Program-made: the position numbers and the translations under genes
NCBI RefSeq assembly: GCF_014192275.1
Contig: NZ_JACHXR010000004.1
Location: 293,343-357,342 of the forward strand
Origin: Halomonas stenophila
Lineage (GTDB): Bacteria; Pseudomonadota; Gammaproteobacteria; Pseudomonadales; Halomonadaceae
DNA length: 64,000 nt
Reading direction: 5' to 3'
Part shown: positions 1 to 8,276 of the stretch, in pieces
How positions within the stretch are numbered: position 1 is the stretch's first letter
Layout: the number at the start of each line of letters is the position of its first letter
The notes under the pieces: model-generated
Database searches by the model: none
What the model was told of the DNA's origin: nothing
What the model saw: the letters and a program-made list of their open reading frames with translations, nothing else

Positions 1-430
1 CCTACTAAGGAATCGTACAACCAGATAAAACTTGGCTATAAAACACTGACCATTTTGCCGCCTGCATAACAAGATGAACGTGCCAGCAGCATTTTCCGCC
101 ATGTCGGCTTTGGGTCGCCTGCTGCCGCCCCCTAGTACATCAGCGTAGACTAAAGTTTGGCATTCGGCGTGGAGTCTCACTCCGAAAGTTCAGTGCCTCC
201 CAGTTTTTGATGCCTACCGGCTCGAACGGCATGGCTTTCTCGTTCACTGAGCCCGTCAGCCGCTCAGGTTGCTGTCGCTGTCATCGCCATCTGCACTGGA
301 CTGCTGCAGCCCAATCCTCTCGTGTCATCATGTCGACCTGACAGCTAACAATCTCTCGTTTACTTTACACCATGGCTTCAAAGCGGTGGCCGTGCCAAGG
401 TTTGTGTATGTGCACTCGTGTAGGGGGTAG
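1..430. other. gene-poor left edge with one attC-like repeat
   Basis: No convincing coding region was found between the window start and the first gene at 431. The stretch carries one copy of a repeated attC-like sequence (64-118, listed separately). The rest has no repeat or RNA structure that I can name. It probably holds the promoter of the gene at 431, which I could not pinpoint. Confidence 0.4.
64..118. repeat. attC-like repeat, copy 1
   Basis: The sequence begins GCATAACAAG and runs to GGCTTTGGGTCG. It is closely similar to copies at about 14704-14763 and 11983-12037, and more distantly to 9685-9720. The TAAC start and the opposed AAAG/CTTT arms resemble a short integron recombination site. 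The copy at 14704 also ends in GTTAGC, which strengthens this reading. The similarity between copies is seen directly; the attC identity is an inference. Confidence 0.5.
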
Positions 431-841
431 ATGGCTATGACGAACAAGGACAAGGTCACCACGGGACTACAGGCAGCCGTCACGATCTTGGGCAAGTGGG
501 GGGCCAGCAGTGAGCAGGGCACAGCAATCCTGCGTGTCTCCCTTGACACCTATGCGCGTGCTAGGCGCCGTGATCCAGAATGGCAGGTCAACCTGGATGA
601 AGACCAGCTCACTCGGATCAGCTACGTGCTGAACATCCATGCAGCTCTGCGCGTGATATTCGACAATCCCGAGAACCTTTATGGCTTCATGGCCATGGCC
701 AACCACAACGAAGGCTTCAATGGCCGGTCACCGCTGGAAGTCATCGCCTACGGCGACATTATTTCACTGCGCGAGACGTGGCTGCGCGTGAACATGGAAC
801 GCCCTGTGATTGTGGGAGATGAAGGCAGGTTCAATCTTTGA
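431..841 (+). CDS. DUF2384 (Xre/MbcA/ParS) antitoxin-like protein
   Basis: The 136-residue protein has an N-terminal helical region (about residues 10-60) of the Xre-like type. Its C-terminal half has the DUF2384 toxin-binding pattern: a block around ALRVIFDNPENLYGFM, then NEGFNGRSPLEVIAYGDI. In this family the protein normally neutralises and autoregulates a RES-domain toxin encoded next door. No RES gene lies on either side here, so this copy is solitary or acts as a plain DNA-binding regulator. AGGGGGT precedes the ATG. Two other DUF2384-type genes occur at 1060 and 14774. Confidence 0.75.
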   Translation: MAMTNKDKVTTGLQAAVTILGKWGASSEQGTAILRVSLDTYARARRRDPEWQVNLDEDQLTRISYVLNIHAALRVIFDNPENLYGFMAMANHNEGFNGRSPLEVIAYGDIISLRETWLRVNMERPVIVGDEGRFNL

Positions 842-1059
842 CTGCCAAGCGGTCGGGGCGGCGATGGTGGCTCAATCACGAAAGCTTCCTTGGCATACCA
901 GAAAATCATGGTATCCATGGATATCCCTTGGCGGATTCGGTCGCTGAAACAAGTCGACAGTCGTGTTGCCTGGGCACCCAAACAGTTGACCGAGCATATT
1001 AGAAAATCACGGTTTCTTTGGACATCTTTTCCGGCTTCTTATCCATCGTCTGGCTCGGA

Positions 1060-1371
1060 TCAGGTGTAAACCCCATGCTCTATCCTGGTTATCAGATCCA
1101 GCACTTGCTGAGGGTCTTCTTGCATGACATCGATGGGGCGCTTCCACCCAAGCCCCATTGCCTCATGATGTAACCAGCGGTCTGCCGCTGTTCGATCACC
1201 CTCAAACAGCTCGATAGCCGCCCGCCAGACTTCGATTGCGATGTGCCCTTCTGGCTCATCAGTGCCGAGCATCGCCCAATCCTCCTCTTCTGCAGCTGGC
1301 TCCAGCGGGTCCTCATGCTTGAGGACGCTCCCCCGTAGCCGATCATGCGGCGTATCGCGTCGATTCGTCAT
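1060..1371 (-). CDS. short DUF2384-type antitoxin-like protein
   Basis: The 103-residue protein has an acidic N-terminus and a C-terminal DUF2384-like end: residues around RPIDVMQEDPQQVLDLI, then IEHGVYT. The same ending occurs in the protein at 14774-15427, so the two are paralogues over their last 50 or so residues. An AAGGAGG ribosome site lies 8 bases before the ATG, which supports real translation. No toxin gene is adjacent. The family role is antitoxin/autoregulator; the role of this solitary short version is unknown. Confidence 0.65.
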   Translation of the reverse strand: MTNRRDTPHDRLRGSVLKHEDPLEPAAEEEDWAMLGTDEPEGHIAIEVWRAAIELFEGDRTAADRWLHHEAMGLGWKRPIDVMQEDPQQVLDLITRIEHGVYT

Positions 1372-1549
1372 TACAGCCTCCTTCGGGTAACCGAGAAACT
1401 GGCCTTTTCTATTTCCCGGTCATTCGCCGTAACGCCTACGATCACCAGTAGACACAGGCGGTGAACCAGGCACACGTTGCGGCTGGCATTCACTATCATA
1501 TATGCTCATTTGAGTGAAATAGAAAAATCGATCCTTCAAGAGGCCCACC

Positions 1550-1759
1550 ATGAAGATGGAAAAAACTCACCTCAAAGAGCCACCCCACAAAGTACTACGC
1601 AGCCGGAAGCGCACAGGGGAATATGTGACGCTGGGCACCGCTAGCATTGTAGGAAGGGGCTTCGCCCCAAGCGAGAAAGTGCGTGAGACACTTCGAATAG
1701 CCCACGAGCGATCTAGAGCTACCATCTTCAGGCATCGCCGAGAGCTCTTGGATCCATAG
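1550..1759 (+). CDS. small basic protein of unknown function
   Basis: The 69-residue protein is very basic (many Lys and Arg) with no recognised domain. An AAGAGG ribosome site lies 5-6 bases before the ATG, and an AT-rich promoter-like stretch lies just upstream (about 1490-1530). No neighbour shares its direction closely, so context does not suggest a role. It could be a small DNA-binding or regulatory protein, but that is only a guess from its charge. It may also be spurious. Confidence 0.45.
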   Translation: MKMEKTHLKEPPHKVLRSRKRTGEYVTLGTASIVGRGFAPSEKVRETLRIAHERSRATIFRHRRELLDP

Positions 1760-1864
1760 GCCTTGCCGATGAAAGTGCAGCTTGTGTATTGGTAGACCGA
1801 TACCTTCATCCCAAGCCTTTTCGCATGCGGAACACATACGATGTTCCGATGGAACTTTGGTGCC

Positions 1865-3139
1865 TCACGATTTCACCCTGACCAGCTCGCTCCACCGCGT
1901 CGTGTACCTCGGTGTCCTCCTTTCACACCGTAGCCGCCAGGCATTGTCTTGCCTAGGTACACCTAGCCTAACCTTGTCCCTCCCCAGCTCACGATTCAGT
2001 TTGTCGATGGTGCCCATCAACCGCTGACGGCGGATGCGCTCGGCCTCAGTCTGTGGGGTCTCGTCCAGTGAAAGCTGGCGGTGGCCGTCGGCGGTGAGGT
2101 CGAGCAGCATCACGCCGGCCTTCTGGTAGCGGTAGCCCTCGAGGAAGATGGCCTCGAGGCCGCGAGCGGCGGCATGAGCAATGTCGCGGGTGTCGTCGCA
2201 GGGCCGCGCCAGGGGCACCACGACGCTGTTGCGGTACTGGGGCTGGCTCGGCTGGAAGGGATTGGTGTGCACGAACACCATCACCGCGCTGGTCACGCTG
2301 CCCTGGCGGCGCAGCTTCTCCCCGGCGCGGGCGGCGTGCTGCCGAACGGCTTCGTGCAGATCTGCGGGATCGCCGGTCAGACGCCCGAAGGAGCGCGAGA
2401 CCATGATCTGCTGCTTCGGCGCGGCCATGTCGCCGAGCGTGACGGCGGGGTGGCCGCGCAGCTCCCAGACGATGCGCTCCGGAACTACCGAGAAGGCGCG
2501 GCGGATCCGCTTGGGGTCGGCCTCACGCAGTTGCCAGGCGGTTTCGATGCCCATCAGGGCCAGGCGCTCGCCGGTGCGCCGGGCCACGCCCCACAGCTCG
2601 GTCACGGGCAGTTCGCGAAGCAGCGACCGTGTGGCGACCCCGTCGGCGTCCAGCAGGCACACGCCCTCGTAGGCGGGAATCTTCTTGGCCGCCCGGTTGG
2701 CCACCTTGGCGAGCACCCGGGTCGGCGCGAGGCCCACCGACACCGGGATCCCCGTCCACTGCTTCACCGTCTCGCGCAGGCGTTGGCCGCGTGCCTCCAG
2801 CGTGGCCGGATCGAAGCCCTGGAAGCCGACGAAGCTCTCGTCGATGGAATAGACCTCGACATGCGGCGAGAACTCGCCGAGCGACAGCGTCACCCGCCGG
2901 CTCATGTCGCCATACAGCGCGTAATTGCTGGACAGCAGCACGGCCTGACGACGGATGTGCGGTGGCAGCAGGTGCATGGCCGCGCCCATTTCGACACCCA
3001 GGCTCTTGAGCTCGTTGCTGCGGGCGACGATACAGCCGTCATTGTTGGAGAGTACGCCGACCGGTCGACCTTCGAGCCGGGGGTCGAACACCCGCTCGCA
3101 GCTGACGTAGAAGTTGTTGCAGTCGACCAGGGCGATCAT
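1865..3139 (-). CDS. umuC: DNA polymerase V catalytic subunit UmuC
   Basis: This Y-family translesion polymerase of 424 residues is close to the E. coli length of 422. The start [11 protein letters not shown] carries the first catalytic aspartate (D6), and the SIDE motif gives D100 and E101. The open frame continues upstream, but the MIALVDC start is chosen because it overlaps the umuD stop by 4 bases (ATGA), a typical coupled arrangement. With processed UmuD it copies past DNA lesions during the SOS response. The C-terminal region is complete. Confidence 0.93.
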   Translation of the reverse strand: MIALVDCNNFYVSCERVFDPRLEGRPVGVLSNNDGCIVARSNELKSLGVEMGAAMHLLPPHIRRQAVLLSSNYALYGDMSRRVTLSLGEFSPHVEVYSIDESFVGFQGFDPATLEARGQRLRETVKQWTGIPVSVGLAPTRVLAKVANRAAKKIPAYEGVCLLDADGVATRSLLRELPVTELWGVARRTGERLALMGIETAWQLREADPKRIRRAFSVVPERIVWELRGHPAVTLGDMAAPKQQIMVSRSFGRLTGDPADLHEAVRQHAARAGEKLRRQGSVTSAVMVFVHTNPFQPSQPQYRNSVVVPLARPCDDTRDIAHAAARGLEAIFLEGYRYQKAGVMLLDLTADGHRQLSLDETPQTEAERIRRQRLMGTIDKLNRELGRDKVRLGVPRQDNAWRLRCERRTPRYTTRWSELVRVKS

Positions 3140-3594
3140 GCCGGCGCGCCCGGCAGCGCGTGGACGACGTATGTGACCACGCCCCAGACTTGGGCCTCTC
3201 GGCCCTCCAGCGGGATCGGCCGGAAGCTGGGGTTGGCCGCGACCAGATAGTAGCGCTGTCCCACTCGCTCGAGGCGCTTGACGGTCAGTTCGCCATCCAG
3301 GGCGATGATCACTACCCGGCCCGGACACGGCTCGAGGCTGCGGTCAACCACCAGCAGGTCGCCGTGGTGGATGCCGTCGCCGCGCATGGAATCGCCCTCG
3401 GCCCGCACGAAGAAGGTCGCCGCCGGGCGCTTGACCACATGGGCGTGCAGGTCGATGTCGGTGTCGAGGTGATCATCGGCGGGGCTGGGGAAGCCCGCCC
3501 TGACGCGGCTGCCGAGCAGCGGCTGGGTGCTGCCGCCGGCGCTGGAGGCGGCATGGCCGAGCACGCCGGGGGGAGTGTCCAGGGTCAACGACAT
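3136..3594 (-). CDS. umuD: UmuD, self-cleaving polymerase V subunit
   Basis: This LexA/UmuD-type serine peptidase has 152 residues. The catalytic Ser69 (GDSM) and Lys106 (ELTVKR) are 37 residues apart, the same spacing as in E. coli. The expected autocleavage bond is Ala33-Gly34. The start at MSLTLD is chosen over an upstream in-frame start because a LexA box lies just before it (3613-3632), which the longer frame would read through. The gene is translationally coupled to umuC. Confidence 0.92.
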   Translation of the reverse strand: MSLTLDTPPGVLGHAASSAGGSTQPLLGSRVRAGFPSPADDHLDTDIDLHAHVVKRPAATFFVRAEGDSMRGDGIHHGDLLVVDRSLEPCPGRVVIIALDGELTVKRLERVGQRYYLVAANPSFRPIPLEGREAQVWGVVTYVVHALPGAPA

Positions 3595-3612
3595 GCCATG
3601 TGCTCCTGCAGA

Positions 3613-3632
3613 TACTATACATGCATACAGTA
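3613..3632 (-). promoter_or_regulatory. LexA (SOS) box of umuDC
   Basis: On the minus strand this reads TACTGTATGCATGTATAGTA. It is a near-perfect LexA operator (CTGT, eight bases, then ATAG where the consensus is ACAG) placed 18 bases before the umuD start. It implies DNA-damage induction of umuDC, as in most gammaproteobacteria. Confidence 0.85.
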
Positions 3633-3847
3633 TCCGAGCCGAGAACACATCCTGCAAGCCAAAAAAGCCCCCCCGATCGATGGCCGGTGGGCCGATGACA
3701 TCAGCCCGCCTCTCACGCCTGGCATGCGCGGCTCAGGGGACCATACCCACCAGTTCTTGATCGCGTGAGGCTCGCCGGCGCCGCCTGCCGTGCGCGATCG
3801 ACGACGGCGGCTATGGGACATCGTCTCGTCCGAGGCTCCGCCGCGTC

Positions 3848-4900
3848 TTATTCGCCGCAGAGCAAGCCGCTGCCGCGGATGTCAGCGAGTCGCTCGCCAC
3901 CGATGCCGCGGATGGCCGTGAGGTCGTCGGGGGCATCCCAGGGGCGACCGGCGATGATGGCGTCGGCTCGCGCTGGCCCCACATGCGGCAGTCGCTCCAG
4001 GGTGGTGGCGACGCTGTCGTTGAGGCTGATGCAGCGCGGGCTCTCCCTCGTCGCCTGGCGGCCGGCCGCAGCGCGGATCGGCGTCAGATCGGCCCCGCCG
4101 AGACCGAGGTACACCGGGACATGGTCCGAGATGCGCTCGCGGGCCGTGTCATGGTCCAGCGGCAGCAGATCCGGGAAGGGCAGGATGCCGTGGCCGCTGG
4201 GGCTCAGGCGCTCGGCGTCGTACCACAGATTGTCGTAGAGGTTGGCGTACTCGCCGATAGTAGTGGCTAGGGTCGTGCGTCCCGCGGTGATCGCCGGCTG
4301 GGCGCCGCGTTCACGCAGCGGCGCCCAACCGTCATGATCCGGCGCCAGGTTGAAGTCGCCCATCAGCAGGCGCGGTGTGTCCGGGAAGGTCTCGCCCAGC
4401 CAGTCCCAGTAGTCGGCCAGGGCATCGATCTCAGGCAGGCGGTCGCCGACACTGTCGCCGTAGACCACATGGACGGTGGCGGCGGTGAAGACCTGGTCGG
4501 TGTCGCGGTCGCGGAAGCGAGCTGAGTAGGGCTCACGGCTGAAGACATCGCCGTGGTCGAGGAAGACCACCGCGCCGTCCGCGTAGGCCACCTCGCTCTC
4601 GCGCCACAGGAAGCCGTAGTGCTCGGTGTAGGAACTCCTGCCCAGCTCCTGGCTGGCCATCGACGACCACGCCTCGCCGGACACCTCCTCAAGGGTCGAC
4701 TCCAGGCGTGCCAGAGCCGAGGTGTCCATCAGTTCCTGGATCGCCAGGAGATCGAAGTGATTGGCGACGTGCGCCACCTCGGGGAAGGCCTTGTCGTTGT
4801 TCCACCCCAAATGCTCGATGTTCCAGCTGCCGATGAGGACATCGGCCGGGGCGGCCAGCGGGGTCATGGCGACCACCGTCACGAGCCATCGAATGCGCAT
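3848..4900 (-). CDS. exported endonuclease/exonuclease/phosphatase-family nuclease with helix-hairpin-helix tail
   Basis: The 350-residue protein begins with a hydrophobic signal-like segment (residues 1-19). The EEP fold follows, with recognisable motifs GSWNIEHLG, a QEL glutamate, MGDFNL and the terminal ISDH. The last 55 residues contain two helix-hairpin-helix patterns (LPHVGPARADAII and IRGIGGERLADI) that usually bind DNA. This suggests a periplasmic or secreted DNase. The start is placed at MRIRWLV, which gives a plausible signal peptide; a start 13 codons upstream is possible. It is not in an obvious operon. Confidence 0.75.
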   Translation of the reverse strand: MRIRWLVTVVAMTPLAAPADVLIGSWNIEHLGWNNDKAFPEVAHVANHFDLLAIQELMDTSALARLESTLEEVSGEAWSSMASQELGRSSYTEHYGFLWRESEVAYADGAVVFLDHGDVFSREPYSARFRDRDTDQVFTAATVHVVYGDSVGDRLPEIDALADYWDWLGETFPDTPRLLMGDFNLAPDHDGWAPLRERGAQPAITAGRTTLATTIGEYANLYDNLWYDAERLSPSGHGILPFPDLLPLDHDTARERISDHVPVYLGLGGADLTPIRAAAGRQATRESPRCISLNDSVATTLERLPHVGPARADAIIAGRPWDAPDDLTAIRGIGGERLADIRGSGLLCGE

Positions 4901-5056
4901 CCTGCCTCCACGCAAAAGTCGCCATGGTGGCGATCGCATCGGGGAAGATCAATCGATTCGGCCCGGGCGAGTGGGCAATCGCTGATATCGAGACGCCCGA
5001 GTGAGACGCGGGCAGGTTGTCTCTCGTGTCGGGCATGCCAAGAGGCAGCCGTTGCG

Positions 5057-5716
5057 CTAGAGGGTCACGGGCTCGACGAGATCGGCATCCTCGTGGGCGA
5101 CACGGTTCACGCGGGTCGACACCGGCCAGGCGGTGAGCACCCCGGCGTCGAGATGGTGCACCACCGAGCGGATGGCCTCGCGCTCGGTCAACGTCGGGTC
5201 GAGCCAGGCGGCGAGGCTGTCGTCATCCAGCACTAGGGGCATGCGGTCGTGGATGTCGCTGGCGATGCCTCGAGCGGGCTCGGTGATGATCGCGCAGCAG
5301 GCCGTCTCATCCATATAGGGCTCCCAGATCGCGCCCAGGAACAGCGGCTGCCGGTCCTCGCGACAGAGGAAATACGGCTGCTTGCCGCCCTCCCCCGGTC
5401 GCCACTCGTACCAGCCGTCGGCGGGGATCAGACAGCGGTGTTTGTGGAAGGCGCCGCGGAAATACTTCGACTCATCCAGCCGCTCGGCGCGGGCGTTGAT
5501 CGGCTCCGGGCCGGTCTGCCCCGCCCAGTGGGGCCGGTAGCCCCACCACAGACGGTCGAAACGCGGCTCGGCGTCGGGCTCTGCGCGGCGGATGCCGGCG
5601 ATCCAAGTGCCGGGGGAAATGTTGTAGCGGGGCTGCCAGGCCGCATCGGGTTCAGGCAAGCCGAGCCACCGTGACACGGCCGGCGGCCGGCTGAACAGGG
5701 CGAAGCGTCCGCACAT
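5057..5716 (-). CDS. yedK: SRAP/HMCES-family abasic-site DNA-protein crosslinker
   Basis: The 219-residue protein matches the SOS-response-associated peptidase family. Catalytic Cys2 follows the initiator Met (MCGRF), with Asn74 (INARAE), Glu104 (GWYEW) and His156 (HDRMPLVL) in the expected places. The family binds abasic sites in single-stranded DNA covalently through Cys2 and so protects them. No LexA box was seen upstream. The start is fixed by the need for Cys at position 2. Confidence 0.92.
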   Translation of the reverse strand: MCGRFALFSRPPAVSRWLGLPEPDAAWQPRYNISPGTWIAGIRRAEPDAEPRFDRLWWGYRPHWAGQTGPEPINARAERLDESKYFRGAFHKHRCLIPADGWYEWRPGEGGKQPYFLCREDRQPLFLGAIWEPYMDETACCAIITEPARGIASDIHDRMPLVLDDDSLAAWLDPTLTEREAIRSVVHHLDAGVLTAWPVSTRVNRVAHEDADLVEPVTL

Positions 5717-5835
5717 GCCGTCTCTCCTCTTCGACTACACAATCGACCTCCCAAGGCCGGTTAGTATATAAGCGAAACATACATGTGCCATGATTAGCGG
5801 ACCAGGGAACTCCGTTGTGCCGCGCAGGGGAACAC

Positions 5836-6734
5836 ATGAAGACCTATTTCATCCGCCACAGCTCTGAACTCGATATCGACCAGGCAATGCTCAAGCATAT
5901 GTGGGACGAGCAGTATGCCGGAATCCATTACCCTCACGACCGCCATGGCCGCCTGCACGAAGAGGATAACGCCAGCCTCGAACCAGAGGACTACGTCAGC
6001 AGTGGCCGGAGCAGCCTGTCCATCCTGAAGACCCTCGGGAATGAGGGCGGCTATGTCTACTCGACCTACCGTGGCATGCCTGGCGCCAAGCTTGGCGTCG
6101 TCCGGCCCGGCAGTCAGGTCCAACTACTGCGAGGAACGTGGGGGAGGATGCACGGTCTCCAGGGCCGGGAAGCTGTGCTCAAGGTGATTCGGCTCGACAA
6201 GGTGATCAATCTCTCCGCCACAGAGAGCCTGCCGCTGTCGACGGTTCAGCCTCGACAGGGAACGATTCGCCGATGGCGCAAGATCGGCGAGCGCGTGCAA
6301 ACCCTTCTCGAAGGAAAGCCCTCAGGAGGAGGCGTGGGCAGCCTGACTCCCGATCTCCAGGAAGTGATGTGCATGGAGTTTCTGCGGACAGCGGCCGCCG
6401 CCGAGGCCGGGCTGCCGGGCTGCCGGTGCTGCAGTCCACACTCGCACCCATCGGCCGCACCATGCCGGATGTCGACATCTTCGGCCTCTCGACTACCGGC
6501 CAGCCGGTGGTTGCCCAAGTCACCTACCACACGCTGGAAGCGACCGCCAAGAACGGAAAACTCGGCAGACTCAACGCCTATGCTCGAGATGGTGCCAAGA
6601 CCATCATGTTCTGCCGATGTGATGCCCCCACGAAAGTCGATGATCACCTGGTGTTTCCTTTGGGGACGGTGTATCGCTCGTTCTGTGAAGGGCGTCCGGA
6701 GGGCAAGGCGTGGCTGGCCGCGGTGTCCAGTTGA
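5836..6734 (+). pseudogene. frameshifted gene, possible nuclease-like protein
   Basis: The first frame starts at 5836 (MKTYFIRHSSEL, with AGGGGA before the ATG) and reads sensibly to about 6410, then turns into Ser/Pro/Arg-rich out-of-frame sequence. A second frame continues from there to the stop at 6732-6734, with natural composition (TMPDVDIFGLSTTGQPVVAQ, then RDGAKTIMFC). Removing one copy of an 8-bp tandem duplication at 6406-6421 joins the two halves into one frame of about 296 codons. The D...QVT pattern in the C-terminal half loosely recalls restriction-endonuclease folds, but I do not recognise the family. It may be a pseudogene or a phase-variable gene. Confidence 0.7.
6406..6421 (+). 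repeat. 8-bp tandem duplication causing a frameshift
   Basis: GCCGGGCT occurs twice in a row (6406-6413 and 6414-6421) and is followed by GCCGG. A single copy would keep the surrounding gene in frame (Ala-Glu-Ala-Gly-Leu-Pro-Val-Leu). Confidence 0.85.
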
Positions 6735-7211
6735 TCAGTCTTCCGGGTCGCCGGCAGCCTCCAGCAATAGGCGCTCGATGATGTCATCCCGCGATACGCC
6801 GCGGCGCCGGGCCAGGTAGCGAAGCACCTGGTGCGCCCGCGGTGACAGGTCGAGCACTAGCGGCGGCGGCGCTTGCCAGTGCGAGGGTGACTCATCGGCT
6901 CCCAACCAGTCGATGATCTCCCGGTACCTCATCTCCCCCAACCCGTTCTCGACACCCGCATAGAGTTGCCCACGCTGGAAAGCGTGCTGGACTTCCTCGC
7001 GGGAATGCAGCCCCATGGCCTTGAGGTAGTTCGCCAACCGGGTGGGCAGCCCCTCGTGCCAGGGGTGGAGTTCGCGGTATGCCTCCTGACCGTGGTCGAT
7101 CCAGCTCGCCGCCGTGTCTGGCTTCACCCGGAAGGCCGTGGCAATCTCCTCCAGCGACCAGCCCCACTCGTGCAGCTGATAGGCCTTCCACTTCTGCCTG
7201 GGATTCCGCAT
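6735..7211 (-). CDS. putative DNA-binding protein with HTH-like and RHH-like ends
   Basis: The 158-residue protein has an N-terminal region with a helix-turn-helix look (LEEIATAFRVKPDTAASWID, about residues 20-40). Its C-terminal region resembles a ribbon-helix-helix segment (LARRRGVSRDDIIERLLLEA). Its gene end abuts the frameshifted gene at 6734, in convergent orientation. The start MRNPRQKW is chosen because upstream codons look non-coding. A partial second copy lies at 7563-7655. The family is not recognised; a transcription-factor role is inferred only from the pattern. Confidence 0.6.
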   Translation of the reverse strand: MRNPRQKWKAYQLHEWGWSLEEIATAFRVKPDTAASWIDHGQEAYRELHPWHEGLPTRLANYLKAMGLHSREEVQHAFQRGQLYAGVENGLGEMRYREIIDWLGADESPSHWQAPPPLVLDLSPRAHQVLRYLARRRGVSRDDIIERLLLEAAGDPED

Positions 7212-7562
7212 GCCTCGCCCTCCTGGCCGTGCATCACCCACACGATAGCAAAGCAGCTTGGGCTCGACATGACTGGCATGTAGGCGCCGGCGCGGCGGAT
7301 GGCATCCGGGATTGGAGGCACGCCGAGGCAGCAACGGGTGAGAGCGGGACGGCGCCGGGCACCAGGCTCTCCTCTCCTCGAGGAGTTGAAGTGGACGTCA
7401 GGTGGCTAATGCGAAGCATCAATTAGCGGCAATTATCGGATTTCCGATAGGGCATGATAATCCTTATTCGTCAATGCATTGCACAGCTTCTCGACCAATG
7501 CTGACGGATTACCCGTAAGAATCACTTGTAGCAAGCCGACGCCAGGACCGCGGGAATCGACA

Positions 7563-7655
7563 TGGCGAAGGACCCACAACGAGCAGCGGCATCGCATACC
7601 AGTGAGAGGGTGACTCATCGGCTCCCAGCCAGTCGATTATCGCCTGGTACCTCAG
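7563..7655 (-). pseudogene. relic of a second copy of the 6735-7211 gene
   Basis: On the minus strand the segment encodes LRYQAIIDWLGADESPSHW followed by a diverged stretch. This matches RYREIIDWLGADESPSHW inside the intact gene at 6735-7211. About 50 bases are nearly identical (7597-7653 against 6876-6930). The upstream part of this copy is replaced by the 74-bp tandem repeats, so it cannot make the full protein. Confidence 0.75.
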
Positions 7656-7659
7656 TGGA

Positions 7660-8089
7660 CACCCGAATATGGCCGCTGTCATCTCCCACCCCGGATTCCC
7701 GTCTGGGACTACCCTGTGCCAGGCCGGAGCGGCGACCCGAATATGGCCGCTGTCATCTCCCACCCGGATTCCCGCCTGGTACTGCCCTGTGCAAGGCCGG
7801 GGCGACAACCCGAATATGGCCGCTGTCATCTCCCACCCCGGATTCCCGCGTTGAAATGCCCTGTGCAAGGCTGGGGTGGCCACCCGAATATGGCCGCTGT
7901 CATCTCCCACCCCGGATTCCCGCGTGGTACTGCCCTGTGTAAGGCCGGGGCGGCCACCCGAATATGGCCGCCGTCATCTCCCACCACGGATTCTCGCCTG
8001 GTACTGCTCTGTGCAAGGCCGGGGTGGCCACCCGAATATGGCCTCTGTCATCTCCCACCTCGGATTCCCGCCTGGTCTTCCCTTGTGGG
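7660..8089. repeat. tandem array of six 74-bp repeats
   Basis: The core CCCGAATATGGCC recurs at 7662, 7736, 7809, 7883, 7957 and 8031, giving periods of 74, 73, 74, 74 and 74. Each unit continues with CTGTCATCTCCCACC and GGATTCCCG. Some units contain the perfect palindrome GGGTGGCCACCC. A 74-bp period is not a multiple of three, so frames shift between units and the array is not a protein repeat. There are no variable spacers, so it is not a CRISPR array. Its function is unknown. Confidence 0.9.
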
Positions 8090-8276
8090 AACGTAAGGTG
8101 CTTTTTTTGCACGTAGAAATGTTTACGCAACTTCTTTAGAGAAAACCCACCCCACGGCGACCAAGACTGGAGAGCGACGGCTGTTAAGAAAACGACCAGT
8201 TTTGTACGCCAGCTAACGGCCAGAAGCGGTCTTTTAGCGAAAGTCGATGTAACGTTATTCTTGGAACTTCCTGATC
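8090..8276. other. intergenic stretch, no gene seen
   Basis: This links the tandem repeats to the end of the AlbA_2 gene. It contains a segment (GGCCAGAAGCGGTCTTTTAG, about 8218-8237) resembling one at about 9768-9788 (CGGCCAGAAGCGGCCCTTCA). The two may be remnants of the same interspersed unit. Nothing else is recognised. Confidence 0.35.

Noticed and set aside
2081..3250. 389-residue plus-strand ORF
   Set aside because: It is the antisense shadow of umuC and umuD. Composition is His/Gly/Ala-rich without motifs, while the minus strand carries clear polymerase and peptidase residues.
5697..5835. LexA box before the SRAP gene
   Set aside because: The family is often near SOS genes, but no CTGT-N8-ACAG-like sequence was found in this interval.
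7660..8089. CRISPR array
   Set aside because: The units are 74 bp with no unique spacers between fixed repeats, and no cas gene is near.
7562..8139. Overlapping ORFs of 61-133 residues on both strands with repeated ISHPGFP-like or GNPGWEMTAA-like motifs
   Set aside because: They are translations of the 74-bp tandem array. The period is not divisible by three, every frame is open on both strands and no ribosome site leads them, so they are not believed to be genes.
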